Of a stretch of DNA of 64,000 nucleotides, positions 25,756-35,418 are shown piece after piece. The stretch is from contig NZ_ML708621.1 in the NCBI RefSeq assembly GCF_008831305.1, positions 62,001 through 126,000 on the forward strand, given 5' to 3'. Position 1 is the first letter of the stretch. Each line of letters begins with the position of its first letter. A program made the translations under genes and the position numbers. The DNA comes from Kocuria coralli. GTDB taxonomy: Bacteria; Actinomycetota; Actinomycetes; Actinomycetales; Micrococcaceae. A model generated the notes under the pieces. The model saw only the letters and a list, made by a program, of their open reading frames with translations. It did no database searches and was not told the DNA's origin.

Positions 25756-26769
25756 ATGACCGAATCTGCGGATCCATCCGCGCCGCTGCACCAGCAGCAG
25801 GCCCACCAGCAAGAGCCTCAGCCCGAGTCGTCTCAGGATGGGGAGCAGGATGCCGGCCAGGCACCGGAACCCCAGCCGCTGCGCTTCGGCTATGAGACCG
25901 GCATGATGCCCGGCAAATGGATCGAGCGCTGGCGCGACCGCTTCCCGGGGACGGAGCTCGCGGAGCAGCAGCTCGAACCCGGCACGTGGCGCGAACTGCT
26001 CGGCGAGGATGTGGACGTCGCTCTGGTGCGGCTGCCCGCCCACCCCCAGCGCGGCAGCGACGACCTCGAGGGGCTGCGCGGTCACTACCGCGCCATCGAG
26101 GTCTACCAGGAACTCCAGGTGGTCGTACTGCCCACCGAGAACGAGCTCACCCTCCACGATGAGGTCCCCCTGGCGGATCTGGCCGGCGAATGGCTCCTCC
26201 AGGATCTGTCCGACCTGCCCGAGCACGTACCGTCCGCCACCGGCGCGGGAACCGACGACGACGGCAACCCCCGATCCCTCCCGGAGATGCAGGGAACGGA
26301 GGAGGCCATAGAGCTGGTAGCAGCGGAGGTGGGGCTGCTGGTCGTCCCCATGTCCGTCGCCCGCTGGTACCACCGCAAGGACCTCACCTACCGGGTGGTG
26401 CCCGAACTGCCGCCGATCGCCGTCGTGATGGTGTGGCCCCAGGACCTCCCCGAGGACACTGAGGCCATGGTCCAGGAACTCGTGGGCGTGGTGCGTGGAC
26501 GCAAGAAGGACAGCTCCCGCAGTTCGCACCACGACGACGATGCCCCCGCACCCCAGCGCGCCGCCTCCCCGGGCAAGAAGGGCAAGGCCAACCAGTCCAA
26601 GCCCGGCACCACGAAGCTCAAGCCGGGGGAGCGGCCCGTGGCCACGGCTAAGGGGACCAGCCGAGGGGACCAACTCAAAGGCAAGCGCATGGCCGGACGG
26701 AATCCCCGCAGGCCGGGCAAGCCGGGACGGCCCGGAACCCGCAGCGGGGGAGGGCGCAAGCGCCGTTAG
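25756..26769 (+). CDS. LysR substrate-binding-domain protein without a DNA-binding domain
   Basis: A 337-residue protein. After a Gln/Glu-rich N-terminus (~45 residues) comes a LysR-type effector domain (LRFGYETGMMPGKWIERWRD, VDVALVRLPA, VLPTENELTLHDEVPLADLAG, LVAAEVGLLVVPMSVARWYH). The last ~90 residues are Lys/Arg-rich and disordered (GKKGKANQSKPG...RKRR). No helix-turn-helix is present, so any nucleic-acid contact must use the basic tail. TAGGGT, seven bases and ATG mark a leaderless start. It converges with and overlaps the MscS gene by 4 bp. Role unknown. Confidence 0.8.
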   Translation: MTESADPSAPLHQQQAHQQEPQPESSQDGEQDAGQAPEPQPLRFGYETGMMPGKWIERWRDRFPGTELAEQQLEPGTWRELLGEDVDVALVRLPAHPQRGSDDLEGLRGHYRAIEVYQELQVVVLPTENELTLHDEVPLADLAGEWLLQDLSDLPEHVPSATGAGTDDDGNPRSLPEMQGTEEAIELVAAEVGLLVVPMSVARWYHRKDLTYRVVPELPPIAVVMVWPQDLPEDTEAMVQELVGVVRGRKKDSSRSSHHDDDAPAPQRAASPGKKGKANQSKPGTTKLKPGERPVATAKGTSRGDQLKGKRMAGRNPRRPGKPGRPGTRSGGGRKRR

Positions 26770-27803
26770 CCGCGCTCGGGAGCGCCCTGGGAGCCCGTGG
26801 TCGCGGACCGGGGATCTGCCGAGCCGGGCTCCGCAGGAGCGGTCCCCGGGGCGCCGGCCTCGGCGGCCTGCCCGTACGGACCGGCGCTGCCGCGCACCAC
26901 GGTCTGGTTCAGCAGCGGAACCGAGAGACCCTCGCGGTCGAGCATCTTCTTGACCTTGACCCGCATGGCCCGGCTGACCGCCCACTGCTGGGAGGGAGCG
27001 GTCTTGACCGTCACGCGCACGGTCACCGACTCGCCGGTCAGGGATTCCACCCCCAGGACCTCGGGGGAGCCCATGACGGAAGCCCCTACCTCCGGATCGT
27101 TCTTGAGATCCTCCAGCGAATCCTTGAGACGGGCGGTCATGGCGTCCAGATCGCCGTCGTAGGGGAGGGGGACGTCCAGGACCGCACGGGCCCAGCCCTG
27201 GGAGGAGTTGCCCACGCGCAGGATCTCGCCGTTGCGCACGTGCCACAGCGTCCCCTGGACGTCGCGGACCTGGGTCACCCGCAGCCCGACCTCCTCGACC
27301 GAGCCCGAGGCCTCACCCAGATCGACCACGTCGCCGATGCCCAGCTGATCCTCAGCCACCATGAATATGCCCGCTATATAGTCCTTGACCAGTGACTGCG
27401 CCCCGAAGGACAGAGCTACACCGGCGATGCCCGCTGAAGCCACCACCGGTGCGATATTGAAGCCCAGCTCGGAGATGACCATCAGCAGTGCAATGGCCCA
27501 GACAGCCAGAGTAGCCACGGAAGCCAGCACCGATCCCACGGTCTTGGCCCGCTGGACCTGGCGCTCGCGCGCCAGCCCGGCATCCTGGACCCACTGGGCC
27601 TTGCCCGCGTCCAGCTTCCGCACCACGCGGGAACGGGTGCCGCGTTCGATGCCACGGGTGATCCTGCGGATGATCAGCCGGATGGCCGCCGAGGCGACTC
27701 CCGCGATGACCAGGATGAGCAGGACCCGGAAGGGAACGCCCAGCCAGAACTCCCAGGAAGCCACATCGGGCATAGTTGTGCTCGCATTCGCCAGTAGGTC
27801 CAT
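26766..27803 (-). CDS. MscS-family mechanosensitive channel
   Basis: About 345 residues from ATG at 27803, seven bases after TATGGT (leaderless). Helices precede the pore-lining segment SAGIAGVALSFGAQSLVKDYIAG, the MscS hallmark, followed by the beta domain (EDQLGIGDVVDLGEASGSVEEVGLR) and the C-terminal alpha/beta domain. It opens under membrane tension to release solutes during hypo-osmotic shock. A disordered Ala/Pro tail ends the protein. Confidence 0.92.
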   Translation of the reverse strand: MDLLANASTTMPDVASWEFWLGVPFRVLLILVIAGVASAAIRLIIRRITRGIERGTRSRVVRKLDAGKAQWVQDAGLARERQVQRAKTVGSVLASVATLAVWAIALLMVISELGFNIAPVVASAGIAGVALSFGAQSLVKDYIAGIFMVAEDQLGIGDVVDLGEASGSVEEVGLRVTQVRDVQGTLWHVRNGEILRVGNSSQGWARAVLDVPLPYDGDLDAMTARLKDSLEDLKNDPEVGASVMGSPEVLGVESLTGESVTVRVTVKTAPSQQWAVSRAMRVKVKKMLDREGLSVPLLNQTVVRGSAGPYGQAAEAGAPGTAPAEPGSADPRSATTGSQGAPERG

Positions 27804-27944
27804 GGGGAAAACCATAGTGGGCCCGTCTCAACGCCGACTTAGTATCGACTTGCCGCCATCGCAGTCCGCCCGGTGCGCTCCCTGAGAACCCCGCGCCGAA
27901 TACTCCACGCTGACAATCCCACGCCCACGATCTCAAGGAGCCCC

Positions 27945-28766
27945 ATGCCCGCTGCAGCTCTGGCCCCCGCCCTCGCCGGACTCACTTCCGCCGTCACGAC
28001 GACGACCGGCCTTCCCATGCAGAGCGCCGCCGAGGAGTCCGGGCTGACCGGCATCGCAGGCTGGGCGGTCAACGTGATGGACTCCATCGGGGCGCCCGGT
28101 GCCGGCCTGCTGGTCGCGCTGGAGAACCTGTTCCCCCCGCTCCCGTCGGAGATCATTTTTCCCCTGGCCGGGTTCACTGCCTCCCAGGGAGGCTTCACCC
28201 TGTGGGAGGCGCTGTTCTGGACCACGTTGGGCTCGGTCGTGGGCGCCATCGCCCTCTACTGGCTCGGAGCCCTGCTGGGCCGCCGTCGCCTGTATGTGAT
28301 CGCGGACAAGATGCCCCTGGTCGACATCCACGACGTCGAACGCACCGAGGACTGGTTCGACAAGTACGGGCCCTACACCATCTTCTTCGGGCGGATGGTG
28401 CCGATCTTCCGCTCCCTGATCTCGATCCCGGCGGGCATCGAGCGGATGAACTTCGCCATGTTCGTGGGCCTGAGCCTTGCGGGATCGCTGATCTGGAACT
28501 CGATCTTCGTGCTGGCGGGCTGGTTCCTGGGCTCGCAGTGGCACGTAGCCGAGCAGTATGCGGGGATCTTCTCCAAGGTGGTCTACGTCGCGGTCGCGGC
28601 CTTCATCGTGTGGTGGGTGACCAAGCGCATCCTCCGCAACCGCCGCGGTCTGGCCGACGGGGCCCGTGAGGAGACGGTCGATGAGGTCCTGGCCCGCCGC
28701 GACCGGACCATGGCCGAGCACGCCCAGGAGCGCGAGGAACGCAAGGCATCCCGCCGCAAGGCCTGA
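27945..28766 (+). CDS. DedA family membrane protein
   Basis: A 273-residue integral membrane protein of the DedA/VTT family. Conserved features: LENLFPPLPSEIIFPLAGF with the glutamate, and FFGRMVPIFRSLISIPAG with the essential arginines. DedA proteins are lipid scramblases (undecaprenyl-phosphate recycling) and support membrane homeostasis. The AAGGAGCCCC site fixes the ATG. The C-terminus is a charged cytosolic helix. Confidence 0.93.
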   Translation: MPAAALAPALAGLTSAVTTTTGLPMQSAAEESGLTGIAGWAVNVMDSIGAPGAGLLVALENLFPPLPSEIIFPLAGFTASQGGFTLWEALFWTTLGSVVGAIALYWLGALLGRRRLYVIADKMPLVDIHDVERTEDWFDKYGPYTIFFGRMVPIFRSLISIPAGIERMNFAMFVGLSLAGSLIWNSIFVLAGWFLGSQWHVAEQYAGIFSKVVYVAVAAFIVWWVTKRILRNRRGLADGAREETVDEVLARRDRTMAEHAQEREERKASRRKA

Positions 28767-28820
28767 GTCAGGCCGTCAGTCGGGGAGCCCGGGCAGCCCG
28801 AGGGGCCGAGTCGGGAGCCG

Positions 28821-29897
28821 CTACAGCCAGTCCTTGTGCTTGAACACCAGGTACAGCACGACGGCCACGCCGAGCATCAGGGCCAGCGCGAACGGGTAGC
28901 CCAGGGCCCAGTGCAGCTCGGGCATGTCGTCGAAGTTCATGCCGTAGATCGACCCGATCATCGACGGCGCGAACAGGATGGCCGCCCATGAGGAGATCTT
29001 CTTGGTCTGTTCGTTCAGCTCCATGGCCGCGTCGTTCTGACGGGCCGCCGTGAGCGTGGCGTCGAGCTGCATCGCGTCGTTGAGCTGGGCGCGGAAGGAC
29101 TCGACGCGGGCGGTGACCATCAGCACGTGGTCGCGGACGTCGCGGAGCATGTGCTGCAGCTCCTCGTCCGTGTGCCACTTCTTGAACCCGGCCTCGAACT
29201 GGTCGGCCAGGATGGTCAGCGGGCTCACCGCCCGGTGGAACAGGTTGACCTGGCGGGCCAGCTCGTAGATGCGCTGGGAGACGTCGGTCTCGCCTTTGAA
29301 CAGCGAGTCCTCGATCTGGTCGATATCGTCCTCCACGCCCCGCAGGATGGGGAAGTAGTCGTCCACGACCTGATCGATCAGGGCGTAGAGCACGGCGTCC
29401 GGCCCCCGGGACAGCAGGTCGGGGTCGTCCTCGACCCGCTGGCGCACCTTTGCCACGCCCGTGGTCTCGGAGTGCCGGACGGTGATCACGAAGTTGGGGC
29501 CGGTGAACACGTGGATCTCACCCAGGCGGATGGCCTCGTCGTCGTCGTGGTAGGAGGCGGGGCGCAGCACGGTGAAGAGGGTCTGGCCGTAGCGCTCCGC
29601 CTTGGGGCGCTGATGGGCCTGGATGGTGTCCTCGATGGCCAGCTCGTGCAGTCCGAACTGCTCCTTGAGCGCGGCGATCTCGGATTCGTCGGGCCGGTAG
29701 AGCCCGATCCACGCCATACCGCTGTGCTCGTGGTGATGATCGGCATCGGTGCACCGTGTATGCGGCTCCACGTAGCAGTCCCGATCCCCGGCGTCGGCCT
29801 GGTCGATCTCGGAGAGGAGCTTGAAGGTCTCCTCCAGGCTGGAGGGAGAGGCCACCCGGCGGCCTGCCCGGTACACGGCGTTGTCCACGATGCTCAC
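28821..29897 (-). CDS. corA: CorA-family Mg2+/Co2+ transport protein
   Basis: About 358 residues from a GTG (VSIVDNAVYRAGRR) six bases after CATAAT; an upstream ATG at 29948 would add 17 unconserved residues. A large cytosolic alpha/beta funnel domain precedes two C-terminal helices. The pore signature YGMNF lies at the end of helix 1. It imports magnesium, or cobalt/nickel. It converges with dedA. Confidence 0.92.
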   Translation of the reverse strand: MSIVDNAVYRAGRRVASPSSLEETFKLLSEIDQADAGDRDCYVEPHTRCTDADHHHEHSGMAWIGLYRPDESEIAALKEQFGLHELAIEDTIQAHQRPKAERYGQTLFTVLRPASYHDDDEAIRLGEIHVFTGPNFVITVRHSETTGVAKVRQRVEDDPDLLSRGPDAVLYALIDQVVDDYFPILRGVEDDIDQIEDSLFKGETDVSQRIYELARQVNLFHRAVSPLTILADQFEAGFKKWHTDEELQHMLRDVRDHVLMVTARVESFRAQLNDAMQLDATLTAARQNDAAMELNEQTKKISSWAAILFAPSMIGSIYGMNFDDMPELHWALGYPFALALMLGVAVVLYLVFKHKDWL

Positions 29898-29989
29898 CGG
29901 CCCATTATGGCCGGAAGACCGGCGCGTCCGGTGCGGTGCGGACGTCATGCGTACGGCGCGGCATCGATCCGGTCCCTAGAATGTTTCGC

Positions 29990-30499
29990 ATGGTTCACCG
30001 GCAGGCGGCATCCCCAGACCCAGACGTCCCCTCACCGACGGCGTCGGGGGCCGGCGGCCCCATGTCGACCCGACCCGGCGCGTATGCGGTGGTGATCGAG
30101 CACGACCGCATCCTGCTGAGCCGGTGGGTCCCCAGCAACCCGGACATGCAACCCTCCTGGACGCTCCCCGGCGGGGGCATGGAGGCGGAGGAGCAGCCGG
30201 CGGACACCGCGATCCGGGAGGTCTTCGAGGAGACCGGCTACACCGTGGAGCTGCAGGAGCTCCTGGGCGTGAGCAGCTTCTACATCCGCTCCGACCAGCG
30301 GCAGACACCGGGTGCGGGCCCGCTGCACGCCTTGCGCATCGTCTACCGCGGGCGGGTCACGGGCGGCACGCTCACCCCCGAGGTGGGCGGTTCCTCCGAC
30401 GACGCCCGGTGGATCCCGCTGGATGAGCTCGACCAGTACCCGCACCTGGACCTGGTGCGGGTCGGCCTGGACCTGGCGAAGACGGGGGCCACGGCATGA
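29990..30499 (+). CDS. Nudix hydrolase
   Basis: A 169-residue protein. The Nudix box runs from GGGMEAEE to REVFEETGY and fits GX5EX7REUXEEXG, so it binds Mg2+ and hydrolyses a nucleoside-diphosphate-linked compound. The start is leaderless: TAGAAT, seven bases, ATG. An ATG at 30062 is possible and would remove a 24-residue unconserved tail. It overlaps the next gene by 4 bp. Confidence 0.9.
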   Translation: MVHRQAASPDPDVPSPTASGAGGPMSTRPGAYAVVIEHDRILLSRWVPSNPDMQPSWTLPGGGMEAEEQPADTAIREVFEETGYTVELQELLGVSSFYIRSDQRQTPGAGPLHALRIVYRGRVTGGTLTPEVGGSSDDARWIPLDELDQYPHLDLVRVGLDLAKTGATA

Positions 30500-31563
30500 C
30501 GCGGCGTTCCGGTCAGCGCCCGAGGCACCCCTGGCGCAAGGCGGCCGCGGCAGCGCTCGGAACGGGCCTGCTGGTGCTCAGCGCATGCGGTGACGGCGGC
30601 GGCTCCGGGGATCCCACGCCCACGCAGGAGGCCACGGCCACCAGCGTCGTCGTCGGCGCGGGTCCCACCCAGCAGACCCAGACGGTCGCGCATGTATGGG
30701 CGCTTGCCCTGGAGGATGCGGGCATGACCGTGGAGATCCGGGAGCTCGACGGCGGCCGCGCCGAATATCTGACGGCGCTGGAGGACGGCGAGATCGACCT
30801 CTACCCGGACTACACAGGGGACCTCTACCTCGAACTGCGCGGCAACGCACCGGAGGGGCCCGGTTCGAGCGTCGACGAGGATCCGAGCGCCTGGCCCGCC
30901 GCTACGGCCTCGCCGTCGCCCACGGAGACCGAGGGGAACCTGGTGGATTCGCTGGCGAACATGCTCGGCCAGGGCCAGCAGGGTGTCACGGACGAGGACG
31001 TCGAGTCCGCGCTGTCCGAACAGCTGCCGGAATCGGTGCAGACGCTCGACGCCGCCCCGGCGGAGAACAAGCGGGTGCTGGCCACCACCGCCGCCACCCA
31101 GGCGAGGCTGTCCCTGAACTCCATCGCCGACCTGGCGGATCACTGCGGCGATCTGACTTTCGGAGCCATCTCGGGGGAGGACCAGGCCTCGGTGACCTCC
31201 ACCGCGATCGAGGAGACCTATGACTGCGCACCGGGGGAGATCCGCGAGTTCGGCTCCCAGTCCGAGGTCGTGCAGGCGCTGCTGGCGGGGCAGATCGACG
31301 TCGCCGCGATCCTCTCGGCTACACCTGCGATCGAGGAGAACTCCCTGTGGGTCCTGGAGGACAACCGGCACGCCCTGGTCCCGGAGCGCGTCATCCCCGT
31401 GGCGGCGAGCGAGCTGAGCGATCAGGCGGTGGGCGAGGTCAACGGCATCTCGGGGCAGCTGGACACGGACGCCCTGGTGCTGCTCACCCGGATGACCACC
31501 TCCTCCACCCCGTACTCGCCCGGGGAGGCGGCCGAATACTGGTACGGGACGGTCAGCGAGTGA
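30496..31563 (+). CDS. osmoprotectant ABC-transporter substrate-binding lipoprotein (OsmF/ProX-like), orphan
   Basis: A 355-residue lipoprotein. Signal peptide with twin basic N-terminus and lipobox LSAC near residue 31, then the QAT-type binding fold: VVVGAGPTQQTQTVAHVWAL, GEIDLYPDYTGDLYLELRG and the C-terminal VNGISGQLDTDALVLLTRM. It usually delivers glycine betaine, choline or carnitine to a permease, but no ABC partners are present. A low-complexity insertion follows the first lobe (SAWPAATASPSPTETEG). Coupled to the Nudix gene by ATGA. Confidence 0.85.
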   Translation: MTRRSGQRPRHPWRKAAAAALGTGLLVLSACGDGGGSGDPTPTQEATATSVVVGAGPTQQTQTVAHVWALALEDAGMTVEIRELDGGRAEYLTALEDGEIDLYPDYTGDLYLELRGNAPEGPGSSVDEDPSAWPAATASPSPTETEGNLVDSLANMLGQGQQGVTDEDVESALSEQLPESVQTLDAAPAENKRVLATTAATQARLSLNSIADLADHCGDLTFGAISGEDQASVTSTAIEETYDCAPGEIREFGSQSEVVQALLAGQIDVAAILSATPAIEENSLWVLEDNRHALVPERVIPVAASELSDQAVGEVNGISGQLDTDALVLLTRMTTSSTPYSPGEAAEYWYGTVSE

Positions 31564-31627
31564 CCGCGGGCACGGCACGGGTGCGCCCCGGCCGTGAGAA
31601 CGCCCGGGCCGGGGGTATCGTGACCCC

Positions 31628-32854
31628 ATGCCGAAGAAGGTCAATCAGTCCGAGAAGCTTGCCAATGTCCGCTACGACGTCCGGGGCCCGGTCCTGGAAC
31701 AGGCGGAGAAGATGGAGGACGCGGGACACCGCATCCTCCGGCTGAACATCGGCAACCCCGCGCCCTTCGGCTTCGAGGCGCCGGACGCGATCCTGGTCGA
31801 CATGATCAAGAACCTGCCCTACGCCCAGGGCTACTCCGACTCCCGGGGTATCTTCTCGGCCCGCACGGCGGTGGTGCAGTACTACCAGACCAAGGGCATC
31901 CGCAACCTCTCCGTGGATGACGTCTACCTGGGCAACGGCGTCTCCGAGCTGATCTCGCTATCCCTGCAGGCGCTGTGCGACCCCGGGGACGAGATCCTGG
32001 TGCCCGCACCCGACTACCCGCTGTGGACCGGGGCCACCACGCTCTCGGGCGGCACGGCCGTGCACTACAAGTGCGAGGAGACCGACGGCTGGAACCCCGA
32101 TCTGGAGGACCTCCGCTCCAAGATCACGGACCGCACCCGGGGCATCGTGGTGATCAACCCCAACAACCCCACGGGAGCGGTGTACTCACGCGAGACCCTC
32201 GAGGGGATCGTGCGGATCGCCGCGGAGCACGACCTGATCATCTTCGCCGACGAGATCTACGAGAAGATCACCTACGACGGTGCCGAGATGATCAACATGG
32301 CCACCCTGACGGGGGAGGACGTGCTGTGCCTGACCTTCTCCGGGTTGTCCAAGGCCTACCGGGTGGCGGGCTACCGGTCGGGATGGCTGGCCATCACGGG
32401 CCCGAACTGGAAGGCCGAGTCCTACCTGGAGGGCATCAAGCTGCTCTCGAACATGCGCATGTGCGCCAACGTCCCGGCCCAGCACGCGATCCAGACGGCG
32501 CTGGGCGGATACCAGTCGATCAACGACCTCATCCTGCCCGGCGGACGCCTCAAGGCTCAGCGCGACCTGGCCTATGAGCGGCTCAACAGCATCGACGGCG
32601 TCTCGTGCGAGCCGGCGGCCGGTGCGCTGTACCTGTTCCCCAAACTCGACGTCGAGAAGTTCGGGATCGTCAGCGACGAGCAGTTCGCCCTGGACCTGCT
32701 CAAGGAGCAGAAGATCCTGATCAGTCACGGCTCCGCTTTCAACTTCGACACCGCGGACCACTTCCGGCTGGTGTTCCTGCCGTCGGTCGAGCAGCTGGCT
32801 GCCGCGCTGGACCGGCTCGAGGAGTTCCTCTCCGGGTATCAGCAGATCCAGTGA
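31628..32854 (+). CDS. alaA: class I aminotransferase, AlaA type
   Basis: A 408-residue PLP enzyme. Opening RYDVRGPVLEQAEKMEDAGH is typical of the alanine-synthesising AlaA group. INPNNPTGA carries the PLP-contacting Asn; the Schiff-base Lys is in SGLSKAYRVAGYRSGW. It transfers the amino group from glutamate to pyruvate and branched 2-oxoacids. TATCGT, six bases and ATG mark a leaderless start. The length matches E. coli AlaA (about 405). Confidence 0.92.
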   Translation: MPKKVNQSEKLANVRYDVRGPVLEQAEKMEDAGHRILRLNIGNPAPFGFEAPDAILVDMIKNLPYAQGYSDSRGIFSARTAVVQYYQTKGIRNLSVDDVYLGNGVSELISLSLQALCDPGDEILVPAPDYPLWTGATTLSGGTAVHYKCEETDGWNPDLEDLRSKITDRTRGIVVINPNNPTGAVYSRETLEGIVRIAAEHDLIIFADEIYEKITYDGAEMINMATLTGEDVLCLTFSGLSKAYRVAGYRSGWLAITGPNWKAESYLEGIKLLSNMRMCANVPAQHAIQTALGGYQSINDLILPGGRLKAQRDLAYERLNSIDGVSCEPAAGALYLFPKLDVEKFGIVSDEQFALDLLKEQKILISHGSAFNFDTADHFRLVFLPSVEQLAAALDRLEEFLSGYQQIQ

Positions 32855-32881
32855 CCCGCAGGATGCGAAGGACAGGCGGAA

Positions 32882-32912
32882 GGCCCCGCGATCGCTCGAC
32901 GATCGCGGGACC
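32882..32912. terminator. terminator hairpin after the aminotransferase
   Basis: A 13-bp stem with one mismatch and a 5-base loop (CTCGA), between the converging aminotransferase and MFS genes. Confidence 0.65.
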
Positions 32913-32988
32913 TTCGCATGGGTTCGCGTAGAACGGCCGGATTCCTGCCGGTGGCGGTGCACCGCGGTTTCCCGGCGGGTGCCGGCGC

Positions 32989-34581
32989 TCAGTCCTCCAG
33001 GCCCGGTGTGGGCACCATGGTCAGCTGACCCGTCTTGGGGTTGAGCTCCATGACCTTCCGCGGGGTGCGCAGCAGCCAGAAGACCAGCAGCGTGAAGACC
33101 AGCCCGGCGATGCCCACGATCACACCGGTCATGGAGATCGCCTGTGAGTAGGCCAGTGAGGCCGCCCCGATCAGGTCCTGACCGGACTGGATCCCCTCGG
33201 CCACCGCGTAGGCCCCGCCCAGGGTCTCGCGCGCTGCTGCTGCCGAGCCCGGATCGACTCCCACGGGGATGTTGAGGAACGTCTGGTAGAGCCCGGTCAC
33301 CAGACCGCCCACGACGGCGGTGCCCATGACGGCGCCCACCTCGTAGCCCGTCTCGGAGATCGCCGATGCCGCCCCGGACTTCTCCGGCGGCACGGAGCCG
33401 ACCACGAGTTCGGTGGACAGGGTGGTGGCGAAGCCGATGCCCACGCCCAGGATGCAGTAGCCGACGACCATGGGCCAGGCCGTGGTGCCGACCGTGGCCG
33501 CGATGAAGAGGTAGCCCACGGCCGCGAGCACCAGGCCGGTGACCACGACGGTGCGCGGGCCCACCCGTCCGGCCCAGCGGGCGGCGAAGAGCCCGGCGAC
33601 GATCGCCATGCCCATCCCCGGGATGATCAGCAGCCCCGCCGTGAAGGCGTCGAGGCCGACCACGAGTTGCAGGTGCTGGGTGATGAAGAACAGGAAGCCG
33701 AACTGCACCATGTTGGCGACCATGTTCACCAGCACACCGCCCGTGAACCGGCCGCTCTGGAAGAGGGCCAGCTCGACCATGGGGTGGGTCAGGCGGTTCT
33801 GGCGCAGCACGAAGAGCACGCCGATCGCCAGGCCGAAGACGATCGCCACGGCACCGGTCAGGGCGGCGCCCCCGGTGGCCAGGGTCTTGATGCCGTAGAC
33901 GATGGGCGTCATGGTCAGGATGGCCAGCACCGCGGAGATGAGGTCGAGCTTGCCGGGGTGGGGATCCTTCGACTCCGGCAGGGTGAACGGCGCGATGATC
34001 GCGAAGCCCAGGCACACGGGCACGGCCACCAGGACGGCAGCGTGCCAGCTGAAGGCCTGCAGGAGGGCGCCGCCGACGATGGGGCCCAGCGCGGCGCCGG
34101 CGCTGAAGCCGGCGGTCCAGATGGCGATCGCGGTGCGTCGTGCGGCGTCGTCGTCGAACACCACGCGGATCAGGGACAGCGTGGCGGGCAGCAGCATGGA
34201 ACCGAAGACGGCGATGGCCACGCGAGCGGCGATCAGCATCTCGGCCGACGTGGAGAGGCCGCCCAGGACGGAGGCGCCCGCGAAGCCGACGGATCCGATG
34301 ATCAGGAGCATGCGGCGGCCGACCCGGTCGCCCACGGTGCCCATCGGGATCAGCAGGCCCGCGAGGATCAGCGGGTAGATGTCCACGATCCACAGCAGCT
34401 GGGCTGCGGAAGGCCGCAGATCGGCGGCGATATCGGGCAGGGCGAAGCTCAGGGCGGTGGTGGTCACCGAGACCGTGAGCACGGGGAACATCAGCGCCAC
34501 CAGCGCCAGCCAGGGGCGGACCTTCCGAGGGCTCGTACGCACCGAACTCACCTCGTTGGTGTGCGTTGCTACTGAAGACAC
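32989..34581 (-). CDS. DHA2-family MFS exporter (14-helix, QacA/EmrB-like)
   Basis: A 530-residue, 14-helix drug:H+ antiporter. Motif A is MGTVGDRVGRRMLL; motif C-like GPIVGGALLQ follows; LSTELVVGSVPPEKSGAASAISE is typical of DHA2. The GTG at 34581 follows GGGGAGG with correct spacing. A TetR-type palindrome sits in its promoter and the divergent tetR gene follows, the standard arrangement for inducible efflux. Confidence 0.92.
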   Translation of the reverse strand: MSSVATHTNEVSSVRTSPRKVRPWLALVALMFPVLTVSVTTTALSFALPDIAADLRPSAAQLLWIVDIYPLILAGLLIPMGTVGDRVGRRMLLIIGSVGFAGASVLGGLSTSAEMLIAARVAIAVFGSMLLPATLSLIRVVFDDDAARRTAIAIWTAGFSAGAALGPIVGGALLQAFSWHAAVLVAVPVCLGFAIIAPFTLPESKDPHPGKLDLISAVLAILTMTPIVYGIKTLATGGAALTGAVAIVFGLAIGVLFVLRQNRLTHPMVELALFQSGRFTGGVLVNMVANMVQFGFLFFITQHLQLVVGLDAFTAGLLIIPGMGMAIVAGLFAARWAGRVGPRTVVVTGLVLAAVGYLFIAATVGTTAWPMVVGYCILGVGIGFATTLSTELVVGSVPPEKSGAASAISETGYEVGAVMGTAVVGGLVTGLYQTFLNIPVGVDPGSAAAARETLGGAYAVAEGIQSGQDLIGAASLAYSQAISMTGVIVGIAGLVFTLLVFWLLRTPRKVMELNPKTGQLTMVPTPGLED

Positions 34582-34630
34582 GGAAAACCTCCCCACGTGA
34601 AAGCGCCTGTCGGCGGGCCCTAAGGCTCAA

Positions 34631-34658
34631 AAACTGTACCGACCAGACGGTACAGTTT
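34631..34658. promoter_or_regulatory. TetR-type operator
   Basis: A perfect 11-bp inverted repeat (AAACTGTACCG / CGGTACAGTTT) with a 6-base spacer, 50 bp upstream of the exporter start and about 200 bp upstream of the divergent tetR gene. Typical QacR/TetR operator size. Confidence 0.8.
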
Positions 34659-34863
34659 CGCGGCGGCCGGGGCAATGCTTCCCCGCTGTGCCGTTGGCCA
34701 CCGCGTCCGGAGCGCCGTGGCGATACGCGGTGCGGGGGAAGAGCCCGTATCCTCGGACGCAATCGTGACGCCGTGCCCGGCGGCAGCCCTCAGGGCCGCC
34801 GAGCCCGCCTACCGGCCGCCGCGCAGGTGCCATCATCGAAATCCACCGGAAGGATCCTCCGCC

Positions 34864-35418
34864 GTGGCCCGAAAACCCGAAGCCCGTGACCGCCTGATCG
34901 AGGCGTTCCAGGCCATCCTGGTCGACGACGGCGAACGCGCGGCCACTCTGGAGGCCGTGGCGGCGCGAGCGGGGGTCTCCAAGGGCGGCCTGCTCTATCA
35001 CTTCTCCAGCAGGAGCGAGCTGGTCGGCGCCATGCTGGAGCGCATGAGGGTGCTGGGAGCGCAGGACTGCCGGTCCATGGCCGAGTCGCCCGAGGGGGCC
35101 GCGCGCCAGTTCTTGCGCAACTCGGTCTGGGCGGGCTCCGAGGTGGACCTGGCGATCGTGGCCGTGTCCCGCCTGGCCCAGGGCGGAGAGGAGTCGGCCC
35201 GGGTCGCGCTGCACGAACTCAAGCGGGCCTGGTACCAGCTCCTGCTGGATGACCTGGGCGAGCCGGCGGTCGCCAACGCCGTGCTGCACATGGGTGACGG
35301 GCTGTACTACAACGCGAGCATCGGGTGGCTGCCGGCCAGCCACCAGGAGAGCCAGCAGACCCTGGAGCAGCTGCTCGGGGTGCTCGAACGGCTCAGGCCG
35401 GAAGGCCGGGCGGGCTGA
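34864..35418 (+). CDS. TetR-family repressor
   Basis: A 184-residue protein from a GTG with AAGGAT nine bases upstream. Helix-turn-helix: EAVAARAGVSKGGLLYHFSS. The C-terminal helical domain resembles those binding hydrophobic drugs. The presumed target is the divergent exporter gene via the 28-bp operator. Its 3' end overlaps the converging LysR gene by 26 bases. Confidence 0.9.
   Translation: MARKPEARDRLIEAFQAILVDDGERAATLEAVAARAGVSKGGLLYHFSSRSELVGAMLERMRVLGAQDCRSMAESPEGAARQFLRNSVWAGSEVDLAIVAVSRLAQGGEESARVALHELKRAWYQLLLDDLGEPAVANAVLHMGDGLYYNASIGWLPASHQESQQTLEQLLGVLERLRPEGRAG

Noticed and set aside
30496-31563. Complete osmoprotectant ABC importer
   Set aside because: Only the binding lipoprotein is present; flanking genes are Nudix and aminotransferase.
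32186-34762. 858-codon minus-strand frame
   Set aside because: Arg/Gly/His-rich shadow of the aminotransferase and the DHA2 exporter; no domain pattern.
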